Assembly: GCF_016595525.1 (NCBI RefSeq)
Contig: NZ_JAENII010000016.1
Span: 21,924 to 85,923, forward strand
DNA: 64,000 nucleotides
Direction of reading: 5' to 3'
Source of the DNA: Haloferula rosea
Lineage (GTDB): Bacteria > Verrucomicrobiota > Verrucomicrobiia > Verrucomicrobiales > Akkermansiaceae
Position 1 is the first letter of the stretch; the number at the start of each line of letters is the position of its first letter. Shown here piece by piece: positions 44,949-53,101 of the stretch. The position numbers and the translations under genes are program-made. The notes under the pieces were generated by a model that saw nothing but the letters and a program-made list of their open reading frames with translations, was not told the origin of the DNA and searched no databases.

Positions 44949-45131
44949 CCACATTCCCGAACCCAAGCGCAGAACCCCACAAGTTGCCAGTCCTCATCCC
45001 CCGACCGCAATGAAAACTGCACCTGCCCCAACAAACCGCCTCCCCCTTTCCACTCACAAACCACCCAACCTCAGAGCAAGCGTGGACCACACGACTCCAT
45101 CCATGAATCGAACCCACCAACCCACTCCGAT

Positions 45132-45190
45132 CCAAGGGGTCAGGGATTGAGGGGTCAGGGGCCAAGCGATGCCAGAGAATAGGGAGCCAA
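45132..45190 (+). repeat. GGGGTCAGGG intergenic repeat, copy 1
   Basis: CCAAGGGGTCAGGGATTGAG is followed by a second GGGGTCAGGG and AATAGGGAGCC. The same elements in the same order recur at 46757-46800. Both copies lie between genes on the plus strand and flank the fasciclin gene pair. Confidence 0.7.
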
Positions 45191-45244
45191 ACCCGGAACG
45201 CGTGACGCCATCGCGCATCCCCGGAGCAAGCGGAGGCTCCTCCC

Positions 45245-45272
45245 ACTTTCTACCTTCTACTTTTTACTTTCC
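45245..45272 (-). repeat. Heptanucleotide repeat
   Basis: ACTTTCT, ACCTTCT, ACTTTTT and ACTTTCC are four successive seven-base units, reading as AGAAAGT-type heptads on the minus strand. They have the same seven-base period as the TGAAGAC array at 27481. Confidence 0.65.
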
Positions 45273-45624
45273 ACTCAAAACCAACAGAGCATGCGGAGCT
45301 CTCATTTCCCGCCCCTTTCGCGGTTCTCCAACTCTTCAGCCCAAAGGCCCGCCCTCTCCTTCCCACTGATCACTCCCTGCTTCGCACAAACCGCACCCCC
45401 CACCTCGCCACGCCGGATTGTGCAGACTGCAACAAGCGTCTCGGATTTTGCAAGGAACCCGCCGTCCCCACCGCCCGTCGAAAATCCATCAGACACCCCG
45501 GAAACCCTGCATATCAAGCGTTTGACGAAGATTCACCCCACATTCCCGGCGCAGGCATGGTCACTGCGATAAGGATACCTGCCGGCATCCACCGCTTGGA
45601 CCGGCAACACACCAAAACACAACC

Positions 45625-46290
45625 ATGAAACACATGACCAAAAACGACATCATCGCCACCGCCGCCGCACTCGCCATTCTTCCACTGAGTGCCGTCAATG
45701 CCACGCCCAAACCGGGAAACTCCGGTGAAGAGCTCGTCAACCAGGAGCCCGTCACCGACCCCGTCAACCTTTCCGAGGTTGCTGAAGATGCCGTCGACAC
45801 CGTCAAAGGAGTCGCTGAAGATACTACGAACGCCGTAAAGGATGCCGCCGGCAAGGTGATCTTCATTCAACAGGATTACTCTGACGAGAAGCTCGTCGAC
45901 GTGATCGATGACATCGAGTCCCTGGAGACCCTCTCCGATCTGATTGACGATGCCGATCTTGAAGAGCAGCTGAACCAGCCGGGCCCCTACACCATCTTCG
46001 CACCCACCAACAAGGCCTTCGAGAAGCTCGGTGAAGAGAAGCTCGAGATGCTTCAGGACGAAGACAATCATGCCACGCTCCGTAGCTGCCTGCTTGGCCA
46101 CGTGGTCGATGGCAAAGCGATGGCCGCCGATGTCAGCACCGGCACCCTCAACACGTCAGCCAGCACCAAAATCGACGTCAAGGTTACCGACGCCGCCGTG
46201 ATGGTCGACGATGCCAAGGTGATCATCACCGACATCGTGACTTCGAATGGCGTGATCCACATGATCGATACCGTTCTCACCGACAAATAA
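45625..46290 (+). CDS. Secreted fasciclin (FAS1) domain protein
   Basis: 221 residues with a signal peptide ending near LPLSAVNA. Residues 25-85 are an acidic helical stretch (LSEVAEDAVDTVKGVAEDTT). Residues 88-220 form one FAS1 domain: LVDVIDDIESLETLSDLIDD, GPYTIFAPTNKAFEKL (H1 motif), HATLRSCLLGHVVDGKAM, and VITDIVTSNGVIHMIDTVL (H2 motif, in part). FAS1 proteins mediate adhesion to surfaces or matrix. The gene lacks a Shine-Dalgarno sequence and has an A/C-rich leader. A terminator follows at 46342. Confidence 0.92.
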   Translation: MKHMTKNDIIATAAALAILPLSAVNATPKPGNSGEELVNQEPVTDPVNLSEVAEDAVDTVKGVAEDTTNAVKDAAGKVIFIQQDYSDEKLVDVIDDIESLETLSDLIDDADLEEQLNQPGPYTIFAPTNKAFEKLGEEKLEMLQDEDNHATLRSCLLGHVVDGKAMAADVSTGTLNTSASTKIDVKVTDAAVMVDDAKVIITDIVTSNGVIHMIDTVLTDK

Positions 46291-46341
46291 GGTGAGCTCC
46301 GCCTCGAGTGATCCCTGAATCCGTCAGGAACTCAGGCAATG

Positions 46342-46369
46342 ACCCGCGCCCCATTCGGGCGCGGGTTTT
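46342..46369 (+). terminator. Rho-independent terminator
   Basis: ACCCGCGCC and GGCGCGGGT form a nine-base stem around a short loop (CCCATTCG region), followed by TTTT. It lies about 50 bases after the fasciclin stop. Confidence 0.8.
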
Positions 46370-46430
46370 CCCTGTCGCACCATGCGACTGGGATCCATTG
46401 AAAGCATCGAACACTCCAACCACAAACACC

Positions 46431-46718
46431 ATGTACGAACCCACATTCTCCATTCAACGAAGCCCCGAACGCGGGGGCGACTCCCTGCAAGGGGGAGGCA
46501 AGCCCTCAGAAATCAAGCTTGGCGAACGCGATGAGATTGCCGAGATGACCGGTCACGCCATCGGCGGCCACGGCAACACTCCCGGCGTCGGAGATCTCGG
46601 CAAGCCAGGCAGCGACCCCGCCCCCGAAACCTCCGCGAGCGAATCCGACGACCCAACCGCGCCCCGGATCGCACCCGATTCGCCACCGGCACAATGGAGC
46701 GACCCAGATCACTCCTGA
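46431..46718 (+). CDS. Small hypothetical protein, probably disordered
   Basis: 95 residues from the ATG at 46431, preceded by the A/C-rich leader CCAACCACAAACACC. The sequence is rich in G, P, S, D and E (RSPERGGDSLQGGGKPSEIK, ETSASESDDPTAPRIAPDSP) and lacks a signal peptide, membrane segment or known motif. It is likely to be intrinsically disordered. Its position after the fasciclin gene, beyond a terminator, suggests its own promoter. Real but unrecognised; a spurious frame remains possible. Confidence 0.45.
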   Translation: MYEPTFSIQRSPERGGDSLQGGGKPSEIKLGERDEIAEMTGHAIGGHGNTPGVGDLGKPGSDPAPETSASESDDPTAPRIAPDSPPAQWSDPDHS

Positions 46719-47159
46719 TCACCCCTTCCGTGCACCCGCGTCGTCCGTCGATTCCCTACCAAGGGGTCAGGGACTGAGGGTTGCCAGCCAATAGGGAGCG
46801 CGGCTTTCCAAGCCGCTGCAGCTCACCCGCCCTCACTCCACCCTTCCCTCACTCCACCCTTCCCTTGGACCACACGAATCCAGTCTTCTCCCCGCCGCCG
46901 CTCCAACTCCCTGATATACCGACTCATCTCCTTCAAATCGCTTGCCAGAACGATGAGCTCTCTCTCAAGCTCCAAACAAAGGAGAACCGGATACCCTGTT
47001 CGAACCGCCCTTGAAAGAATCCTCGATGCCGAACAACCGGATCGGATGCTACCTTCGGCCCACCGTGAAGTTGAGTCATTGCCCCGTCTCTGAATTTGTC
47101 ATCACCCTCCATCCACGTCCTTGTTCCTAACGGCGTCGCCAAGGGCATTCGGAAAAACA
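46719..47159. other. Intergenic region with repeat copy 2
   Basis: 441 bases. A second copy of the GGGGTCAGGG repeat occupies 46757-46800. The rest shows no reading frame with protein-like composition on either strand. Confidence 0.55.
46757..46800 (+). repeat. GGGGTCAGGG intergenic repeat, copy 2
   Basis: CTACCAAGGGGTCAGGGACT is followed by GAGGGTTGCCAGCC and AATAGGGAGC. It matches the copy at 45132-45190 in order and orientation, with one GGGGTCAGGG unit instead of two. Confidence 0.7.
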
Positions 47160-47555
47160 TTGAATCCTCCGCGCCATCCTGAACCTCCTGAGAGACGGAA
47201 CCGCGCAGCGGTTTGGTTCGCCCTTGGGGCAGTCATTGCGCCGCTCACCACGTATTCGATTCTTTATGGCTCGATCATTGATACGATCGGCGGAAGCACT
47301 GCGCATCATCCACCGATGTCCATCTCTTGGTTCGATGCTCTACTCGTTGGTTTGCTGGAGCTGCTGTTCTTTGTGCAGATCCCGATTTGGATCGCCTTGG
47401 CTGCGTGGGCATGGCACAAGTGCTCGAAAATGGATAGGTGGCGCCGGACATCCCGAACATGCTTTGTGCTCACCTGTCTGATCTCGACTTTCGGGCCAGC
47501 CTACATTTTGCATTTCTACGAACTCATGAAGTGGGTGGAGCGGATGTCGGAGTAG
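47160..47555 (+). CDS. Small membrane protein
   Basis: 131 residues if started at the TTG at 47160, which has GGA seven bases upstream; a TTG at 47121 would add 13. The N-terminus is proline-rich (NPPRHPEPPERRNR). Three membrane segments follow: AVWFALGAVIAPLTTYSILY, FDALLVGLLELLFFVQIPIW and CFVLTCLISTFGPAYILHFY. The C-terminus is short and charged. I do not recognise a family. The function is unknown; it may belong with the two small genes that follow on the same strand. Confidence 0.55.
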   Translation: MNPPRHPEPPERRNRAAVWFALGAVIAPLTTYSILYGSIIDTIGGSTAHHPPMSISWFDALLVGLLELLFFVQIPIWIALAAWAWHKCSKMDRWRRTSRTCFVLTCLISTFGPAYILHFYELMKWVERMSE

Positions 47556-47738
47556 CCTACGGTTTGCGATCGGTTCAAGTCATCGAAAAGTCGGATCAAA
47601 TGCCGGAACAAGTGGTCAAAGACGTGCCCCCGCAGCGTTCGGCTACCTTCTTGCTGCCAGCTTCGAAAGCTGTTTGGCTATCCCCAGACTCTCCGGTGCA
47701 GTTACCGGGAACGCCTCACCATCGACCTCGTGCAAGAA

Positions 47739-48344
47739 ATGGCTGTGCGGAATAAACAACTTCTGTGGAACGCCACAGGCTGCGTCTTGCTCATGGCTGC
47801 CTTGGTGCTGGCCATGTCGAGCACACTCTCGGTGGCCAGACCACCCAAAGCTTCCGGAAGCGATGATCAGCAACACTCGGATGCGAAGCTATCAGATCAC
47901 CGCACGGAAACCGATGCGATCAGGAATGAATCAACACGGCACGCAGCCACTGCGCACGACAGAGAAATCGGAATTGACGCAAGATGGCGAGGCCATGCCC
48001 CATCAGGGCGACATGATACGGGCCCGGCTTCCGGCGTCGCGATCATCGAAGAGAAATCAGAATGGCAGAGGCTCTGGTCTGCTCTGAATCGCAGCGGAGA
48101 TGCCCCTGAGATCGACTTTGACGAGCATTTCATTGTCATTGGGATCCTTGACGACAAGAACCGTTTGGCGCTGGACATGACCCTGGTGAGTGCTCCGGAT
48201 GGACCCGGCGACCTACAGATTTGGCCCAGCCAAACGATGGTGGGCCACCTCGGTTCCACCGAGCGTTCTTACGAGATCGTATTAATTGCGCGGGAGGGAA
48301 TCGCGACGGTCAACGCACAGAGCCTCAAGCTTGGTGTTCGGTGA
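47739..48344 (+). CDS. Exported protein with PrcB-like C-terminal region
   Basis: 201 residues from the ATG at 47739 (a GTG at 47730 would add three). The N-terminal segment WNATGCVLLMAALVLAMSST is a signal peptide or anchor. A hydrophilic, histidine- and aspartate-rich stretch follows, probably disordered. The last 95 residues (GVAIIEEKSEWQRLWSALNR, IDFDEHFIVIGILDDKNRLA) resemble the PrcB C-terminal domain family in the 'SEWxxLW ... IDFxxxxVVxI' pattern. That is a weak motif match. It ends five bases before the next start, so the two are probably co-transcribed. Confidence 0.55.
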   Translation: MAVRNKQLLWNATGCVLLMAALVLAMSSTLSVARPPKASGSDDQQHSDAKLSDHRTETDAIRNESTRHAATAHDREIGIDARWRGHAPSGRHDTGPASGVAIIEEKSEWQRLWSALNRSGDAPEIDFDEHFIVIGILDDKNRLALDMTLVSAPDGPGDLQIWPSQTMVGHLGSTERSYEIVLIAREGIATVNAQSLKLGVR

Positions 48345-48348
48345 ACCA

Positions 48349-48879
48349 ATGGCCCCAAGGGTGATACCGACGCGGAACACGGCGAATGACAATGCTCACT
48401 CAAGTCGCAGCAACGAACCTTTGACCCTCTCTGGAAACATCGCTCCTGCATGGTTGGTCGAAGCACGTCGCCGGTTCGGTGAACGTGAAGAAGTATTCGA
48501 ATATGTCGACAGCCCCTACAGCCTTTGGACGAACCTCCGGGATGTCTTCAAGCGCGCCTACGAGTATCCCTACACGGAGGCCGATATCCGATCGATTTAC
48601 GAGTATGCCGATTGGTCATGCCGACAACCACGGGGGGCAACGGCAGAGGATGATTTGCTCACTTGTGTCGCCGTTTGTTTCTTCGAGCGTCTTCCTGAGA
48701 TCGACGCTGCCGTGAAGGACCTTCCGAGGTGGTTCAAGCTGAGCGAGATCATGGCGATGAGCGAGACCCTCAGCTACCGACTCGGAGATGCAGGATTCGA
48801 GCGATTGCTGGAGGCCTATCCGAAAACGCAGCGTGCGAAGATGAGTAAGACCAGGCCAACAGGCCGCCGCCCAACTTAG
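48349..48879 (+). CDS. Hypothetical protein, DUF7674-like
   Basis: 176 residues from the ATG at 48349; in-frame upstream starts exist. The protein is cytoplasmic. Its core is YSLWTNLRDVFKRAYEYPYT, IRSIYEYADWSCRQPRG, VAVCFFERLPEIDAAVKDLP and RWFKLSEIMAMSETLSYRL. The 'W..L...F..AY...IYEYA.W...FFE.LP' layout recalls DUF7674-type proteins, often found as lone or immunity-like genes. The assignment is tentative. It lies four bases after the preceding gene. Confidence 0.55.
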   Translation: MAPRVIPTRNTANDNAHSSRSNEPLTLSGNIAPAWLVEARRRFGEREEVFEYVDSPYSLWTNLRDVFKRAYEYPYTEADIRSIYEYADWSCRQPRGATAEDDLLTCVAVCFFERLPEIDAAVKDLPRWFKLSEIMAMSETLSYRLGDAGFERLLEAYPKTQRAKMSKTRPTGRRPT

Positions 48880-48974
48880 GAATCAGGTGGCCGATCCGCT
48901 GGCCAAATCGAGCTGAGGTGCATTCGCCGTCGCGAGTGGCGCCACAAGATCTCCGGTCCACGACCCGATCGGCC

Positions 48975-49457
48975 CTAACCACCCCCGCGATCGGTTTCTG
49001 AAAGCGTGATCTGCCGGGCGTCGAGCAACAGGGACAGCGCCAGACGGTCGTCATCAGGGATGGCGATGGAATCCTCCCCGGATGGATACTTGCCGGCCAG
49101 GAACTCGCGCTGGGCCAGGGGAAGGTCATGCAGATCCACGACATGCATCGCCCAGTCCTTGAACAGCCGCTCGGTGATCGGTTCGTAAGTCAACAACCTG
49201 AGGCTCCCGTGCCGGGTGTCCCTGGAAATTTTCAGATAGAGGTCGTTGACTGGATCCACCGGTCCCTCCAGCACTTGAAGAAACGCCTCGCCGGACAGAA
49301 CGAGCAGGCCGGTGATGTCATCCTCTCCGTTCCTGACCGCACTGGATTCGGCCAGTTCAAGCAAGCTCTCGTTCGACAGGAGATCCCACGATGTCTGACT
49401 CTTGTAGATGAGTCGACAGGTCCTGGGAGCTGAAGTGGCTGATGAGTCGGATGACAT
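48975..49457 (-). CDS. BLUF-domain blue-light photoreceptor
   Basis: 160 residues. A single BLUF domain occupies residues 13-105 and binds FAD to sense blue light. The key residues line up with AppA: Tyr18 (RLIYKS), Asn43 (RNGEDDITGLL), Gln61 (FLQVLEG), Trp102 and Met104 (DWAMHVVD), with matching spacing (AppA Tyr21, Asn45, Gln63, Trp104, Met106). Residues 106-160 are a helical extension without an EAL or cyclase domain, so it is a short-BLUF protein acting through a partner. The partner is not identifiable here. It is divergent from the next gene. Confidence 0.93.
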   Translation of the reverse strand: MSSDSSATSAPRTCRLIYKSQTSWDLLSNESLLELAESSAVRNGEDDITGLLVLSGEAFLQVLEGPVDPVNDLYLKISRDTRHGSLRLLTYEPITERLFKDWAMHVVDLHDLPLAQREFLAGKYPSGEDSIAIPDDDRLALSLLLDARQITLSETDRGGG

Positions 49458-49664
49458 GACAAGTTGGCTCTGGCGAATGGATCCACCCCAATTTCTGTGG
49501 TGAGGTCAACGTATTACGGACCGGGGGAGCCGACACTTTCGCTGCTTTCGCCCGCTTGGCAAAGGGTCCTTCTCGGAAGAGGCATCCCGTTTGCGCAGCC
49601 GCATGCTCCGCCATCCTTTTGTATTCCCTTTACCGGCGAAGCCAGGTCCTGCTAGATCTTGTGA

Positions 49665-50201
49665 ATGCATGCAACTTCCTCTGCCGACCCGATCCACTGC
49701 GTCATCACCCGTGCACTGCGGATGCTCTGGATGGTGGCGGCGGTGGTGACGACATCGGTCGGTCACGTCATGGCCCAGGAGGATCAGGAGACGGAACGAC
49801 ACGTCGCGATTCTATCCGTCTACAAGTCCTTCGATGCGGCGCGGGAGGATGCGGAAAAGATCTCCAAGGCCACAAAGATCCCATTTTCCATGGAAGGCAG
49901 GGTCCATGACAAGAAGCGCGGGCTGATCTATCCGGACGACTATGACGACGAGATCTTCCGTGGTGGCTATGTCGCCCGCCGCTACCACACCACAATTTTG
50001 GAAGGATCCGAGAAGGAAACACCCTACCTCTCCGTGGAGCGCTCGGATGGCTACGAGGGGTTCAAGCCCGGCTTCTACATCGTCGTCGCCGGCATCCATG
50101 AAACCCGTGACGCCGCCCTGAAGCAGACGCAGCAGTTCAAGAAGTGGGCTCCCACCGGATACGTGAAGAAGACCCGCATTTACATGGGCTGTCTGCACTG
50201 A
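49665..50201 (+). CDS. Exported SPOR-like hypothetical protein
   Basis: 178 residues from the ATG at 49665; an ATG at 49722 gives a more standard signal peptide (MLWMVAAVVTTSVGHVMA). The mature part has two similar alpha/beta halves: HVAILSVYKSFDAAREDAEK and FYIVVAGIHETRDAALKQTQ. The pattern of a beta strand, then 'ARxxAxxl', resembles SPOR domains, which bind septal peptidoglycan. In between is a tyrosine-rich segment (RGLIYPDDYDDEIFRGGYVA). The SPOR link is inference. It converges with the DUF5685 gene. Confidence 0.6.
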   Translation: MHATSSADPIHCVITRALRMLWMVAAVVTTSVGHVMAQEDQETERHVAILSVYKSFDAAREDAEKISKATKIPFSMEGRVHDKKRGLIYPDDYDDEIFRGGYVARRYHTTILEGSEKETPYLSVERSDGYEGFKPGFYIVVAGIHETRDAALKQTQQFKKWAPTGYVKKTRIYMGCLH

Positions 50202-50314
50202 TTCCCCTGCTGGCTCAGAGGGCCTTGTCGCGCCTCCTACAGCTCTCGATTCCCACATCCATCATCGTGACGCGCGATGCTTCTCCCAGTGGACCGGAGG
50301 AAATCACCTGCGGG

Positions 50315-51355
50315 TCAGTTGCAAGAGCAACCGTCACACGGGCAGCAATCGCAGCACCCGGAATCGCCCGGGCCGGTGTCGCAGCAGGCGTCGGCACAGC
50401 CACTCGACTTGCCCCCGCTCCGTCCGCACGAGGACCCGCAGTCACAGCAATCTCCACAACCGTGACAGCAATCGCAGTGATCCCAACAGCTGTCCCGCTT
50501 CTTGCGTCTGCGCTTCTTGCCCCCTCCGGGGCTGAGCTCCAAGAACGAGCCGTGACACTGAGCGGTCGTATCCAGCAGGCTGGGAAACAAGAGCTGATGC
50601 CGCTGCAGTGACAAGCTGCCGAGGTGATCCCGAAATCCGTTCCACGCCGATTGGATCCGGGAGCGGATCGTCCCGGAGTCGAGCTGGTCGAAGGGATTGA
50701 ACCGACCCCGCCGCCGGTCAGCCTCTCGGTCATCCCACGCGTCCCGCCAATAGACCAGCGAGCCCAACGAGGAGCCCAACGCATGCAGCCTTTGATGCTC
50801 GTGAGGGAGCTCGAGAAGCATGGCAAGGTGGCCGGTGATCCGCCCGAAAGCCTCCGCCGTCGGCGCATCCGCGCGCTCCGGGCACTGCATCTCATATTCC
50901 TCCTGCGACCCGAGACGGTCCAGCACGGTCTGGGTTGGAAACGATGAGGAATTCAACCAGCCCACCGCCCGGTCGACGGCCGGTCCGGTGAACCATCCAC
51001 CCAGCCTCGACGCGACCCGGCGCGCAGGACCTTCGTCGCGGGTATCGTCATCAAGCTTCGCCGCCAAGCCACAGATGGAGACCGCGGCCGCGTGCTGCAC
51101 CGCCGGGTGGTCGTCGCTGACCGGAAAGGGCGCGGCAAAGGGATTGCAGCAGGTGGCCGCCTGCCAGCGGGGTTCCGCGCGGTCGAGCGACATGCCCACG
51201 AGGGCAAGGAAAGTGGCGTCCCGATTGACCAGCATCCGCGCGGCATTCCCATACTCACGCCCGAGACAGCGGGCGAGCCCGCAGAACGAACCACGCCAGG
51301 CAGGAAAGACGGATTCCGTGCAGCGGGCACAGGGTGAGGCAATGAAGCCGAACAT
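50315..51355 (-). CDS. DUF5685 family protein with cysteine-rich C-terminal tail
   Basis: 346 residues. The N-terminus has the DUF5685 signature: SPCARCTESVFPAWRGSFCG with L-A-R-x-L-G-x-x-Y-G, then RMLVNRDATFLALVGMSLD and an ATCCNPFAAPFPV cysteine pair. The middle is all-helical with a D-rich helix (SLVYWRDAWDDREADRRRGR) that recalls isoprenoid-synthase-like folds. The last 55 residues switch to a basic stretch (GGGKKRRRKKR) and about 20 cysteines with histidines (CDCCHGCGDCCDCGSSCG ... CCDCCPCDGCSC). That tail suggests metal binding. The function of DUF5685 is unknown. Confidence 0.75.
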   Translation of the reverse strand: MFGFIASPCARCTESVFPAWRGSFCGLARCLGREYGNAARMLVNRDATFLALVGMSLDRAEPRWQAATCCNPFAAPFPVSDDHPAVQHAAAVSICGLAAKLDDDTRDEGPARRVASRLGGWFTGPAVDRAVGWLNSSSFPTQTVLDRLGSQEEYEMQCPERADAPTAEAFGRITGHLAMLLELPHEHQRLHALGSSLGSLVYWRDAWDDREADRRRGRFNPFDQLDSGTIRSRIQSAWNGFRDHLGSLSLQRHQLLFPSLLDTTAQCHGSFLELSPGGGKKRRRKKRDSCWDHCDCCHGCGDCCDCGSSCGRSGGKSSGCADACCDTGPGDSGCCDCCPCDGCSCN

Positions 51356-51426
51356 GGAGGAAGTCCAACAGGCTGCCGCACACCCCGCAAGCAGCGAGGC
51401 ATGCCGGATGCCGTTCCTCCGTTCCG

Positions 51427-52221
51427 TTAGACGATCGATTTGATCATGCCACCCTCGGCACGGATGCTCGCGCCATTGACCGCCGAGGCAAGCGGTGAGC
51501 AGAGAAAGGTGACCACGCTGGAGATCTCCTCTGGTCGGATGAAGCGCTGGAGCAGGGAATCCGGCTCGGTCTCGCGGAAGAAGTCGGCGACGAACTCATC
51601 CTCGGTCTTTCCCTCCACCTCCGCACTGTCGGCCAACCACTCCTGCACCCCTTCGGTCATGGTCGGCCCCGGAAGGACCGAGTTCACCGTGATGTCCTTG
51701 CCTGATCCCTTGGTCAGGTTCGCCATGCCCCGACCAATCACCACCTGGGCACCCTTGGTCATGGAATAGTGGATCATGCTTTCAAGTCCACGGATGCCCG
51801 CCTCGCTCGCCACATTGATGATCCGTCCGAAATCCTTCTCCATCAGCTTCGGGAAAAAATGGCGGGAAAGCCGCACCGTACTCATGACGTTGGCCTCGAA
51901 AAACCTCCTCCATTCCTCGTCGCCAATCTCCACGAAGGGCTTGGGTTCGAAAATCCCCATGTTGTTCACCAGGATGTCCAGTCCACCCAGCGCATCGATC
52001 TCCTTGCAGATCCGCTCGCAGTCGTCGGCCACCGCCAGATCCCCTTCCACCGCAAAAACCTCACCCCGCTCTGACAGCTCGTCCACCAGCGTTTCGGTTT
52101 TGCTCCGGCCATTGACAATCACCCGGGCGCCCTCGCCGAGCAGAGCGACTGCGATGCTCTTGCCGATTCCTTTGGTCGATCCCGTGACGAATGCGGTCTT
52201 GCCGCTGAGTTGAAGATTCAT
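51427..52221 (-). CDS. Short-chain dehydrogenase/reductase (SDR)
   Basis: 264 residues from the ATG at 52221. A classical Rossmann SDR: the cofactor motif TGSTKGIGKS, an arginine after beta-2 (NGRSKTET) that favours NADP(H), NNMGIF in place of the usual NNAG, catalytic Ser in VASEAG, and YSMTK (Tyr and Lys). The C-terminal GPTMTEGVQEWL and SAVNGASIRAEGG complete the fold. It reduces or oxidises a small carbonyl or alcohol substrate that cannot be told from sequence. It is not in an evident operon. Confidence 0.93.
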   Translation of the reverse strand: MNLQLSGKTAFVTGSTKGIGKSIAVALLGEGARVIVNGRSKTETLVDELSERGEVFAVEGDLAVADDCERICKEIDALGGLDILVNNMGIFEPKPFVEIGDEEWRRFFEANVMSTVRLSRHFFPKLMEKDFGRIINVASEAGIRGLESMIHYSMTKGAQVVIGRGMANLTKGSGKDITVNSVLPGPTMTEGVQEWLADSAEVEGKTEDEFVADFFRETEPDSLLQRFIRPEEISSVVTFLCSPLASAVNGASIRAEGGMIKSIV

Positions 52222-52456
52222 GATGCGCGTTTGATTTGACCCAGATAGCCCCACTTGGCCAACCCTGATCGATCCGCGCCGGGCCATCGTGTGGGGCGGA
52301 TCCGAATAGCATAGCCCAAGCAGACGAATCCTCACCCTCCATTTGCCGACAGATTCTAAACGCTTCTCCCCGGCGCCACCCTTTGGCATGATGTCGATCT
52401 TGTCGCGCGCTTGATCTTGCGTTTCTCCAGCAACGACCAACTGTTCCGATCAGCTC

Positions 52457-53050
52457 ATGCCTTCATTCCTCCCCATCTTCGGCCTCGGCCTCATCCTGAT
52501 GCACGCCAGCCATGCGCAGGTCCGCATTCACGACACCGCCGTCCGCCTGCTTGCCAAACCCTTCGGCATCGAGAAGAGGATCCAGCTCGAAAGCATCGAT
52601 GCACTCCACTGCGCTGCCGATGGAACGAAGCGCATTACGCTCACACTTCGCAATTCGGGCGTGAAGGAAGTCGTCCTCAACGATCCATCCTTTTCCCTCG
52701 ACATTGTCCTGCCCGACGGCAACTGGGCCTCGCTGGGCACGGTCGGTGGCGCCAGCATCACCTTCCCAATCACCGGCAAGGACCACACCGTGTCGCGCAC
52801 CTACGTCGCGACCTTCGACAGCAAGCTCAAGCGTGCCGACCTTGAAGCCTACTTGCGGGACTCCGCGAAAAGCTCGGGCAGACTTCGCCTGCTCGGCCGG
52901 GCCGACATGCTGGTGAACAGCGGCGGGAAGACGGAGTTTTCCAAGAAGAACCTGAAGCTTGAGGTCGCCGGCGTGACGACCCTCGCCACGCACTTCAAGG
53001 CGGTATCCGTCAGCCGCGCAGACCAGTTGCCAACGGTCGGGAGGCGTTAG
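52457..53050 (+). CDS. Secreted hypothetical beta-sandwich protein
   Basis: 197 residues with a signal peptide MPSFLPIFGLGLILMHASHA. The mature chain is mostly predicted beta strand: VRIHDTAVRLLAKPFGIEKR, ITLTLRNSGVKEVVLNDPSF, SLDIVLPDGNWASLGTVGG and TEFSKKNLKLEVAGVTTLA. The pattern is reminiscent of LEA14-type or immunoglobulin-like sandwiches, but I cannot assign a family. It lies between an SDR and the repeat protein, with no sign of an operon. Confidence 0.6.
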   Translation: MPSFLPIFGLGLILMHASHAQVRIHDTAVRLLAKPFGIEKRIQLESIDALHCAADGTKRITLTLRNSGVKEVVLNDPSFSLDIVLPDGNWASLGTVGGASITFPITGKDHTVSRTYVATFDSKLKRADLEAYLRDSAKSSGRLRLLGRADMLVNSGGKTEFSKKNLKLEVAGVTTLATHFKAVSVSRADQLPTVGRR

Positions 53051-53101
53051 AGCTTCGTTCGCACAAGCAGGAGGCCCGGCGACCGATTCTCCAGAGACCG
53101 A

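Larger units (their letters stand above)
44967..45624. other. Repeat-containing intergenic region
   Basis: About 660 bases with no gene that I can support. It contains a GGGGTCAGGG-rich repeat at 45132-45190 that recurs at 46757-46800, and a heptad array at 45245-45272. The A/C-rich leader of the fasciclin gene (CACCAAAACACAACC) lies directly before its ATG. Confidence 0.6.

Noticed and set aside
45010..45150. 46-codon plus-strand frame
   Set aside because: P/T-rich with no hydrophobic core, no ribosome-binding site, and overlapping an intergenic repeat.
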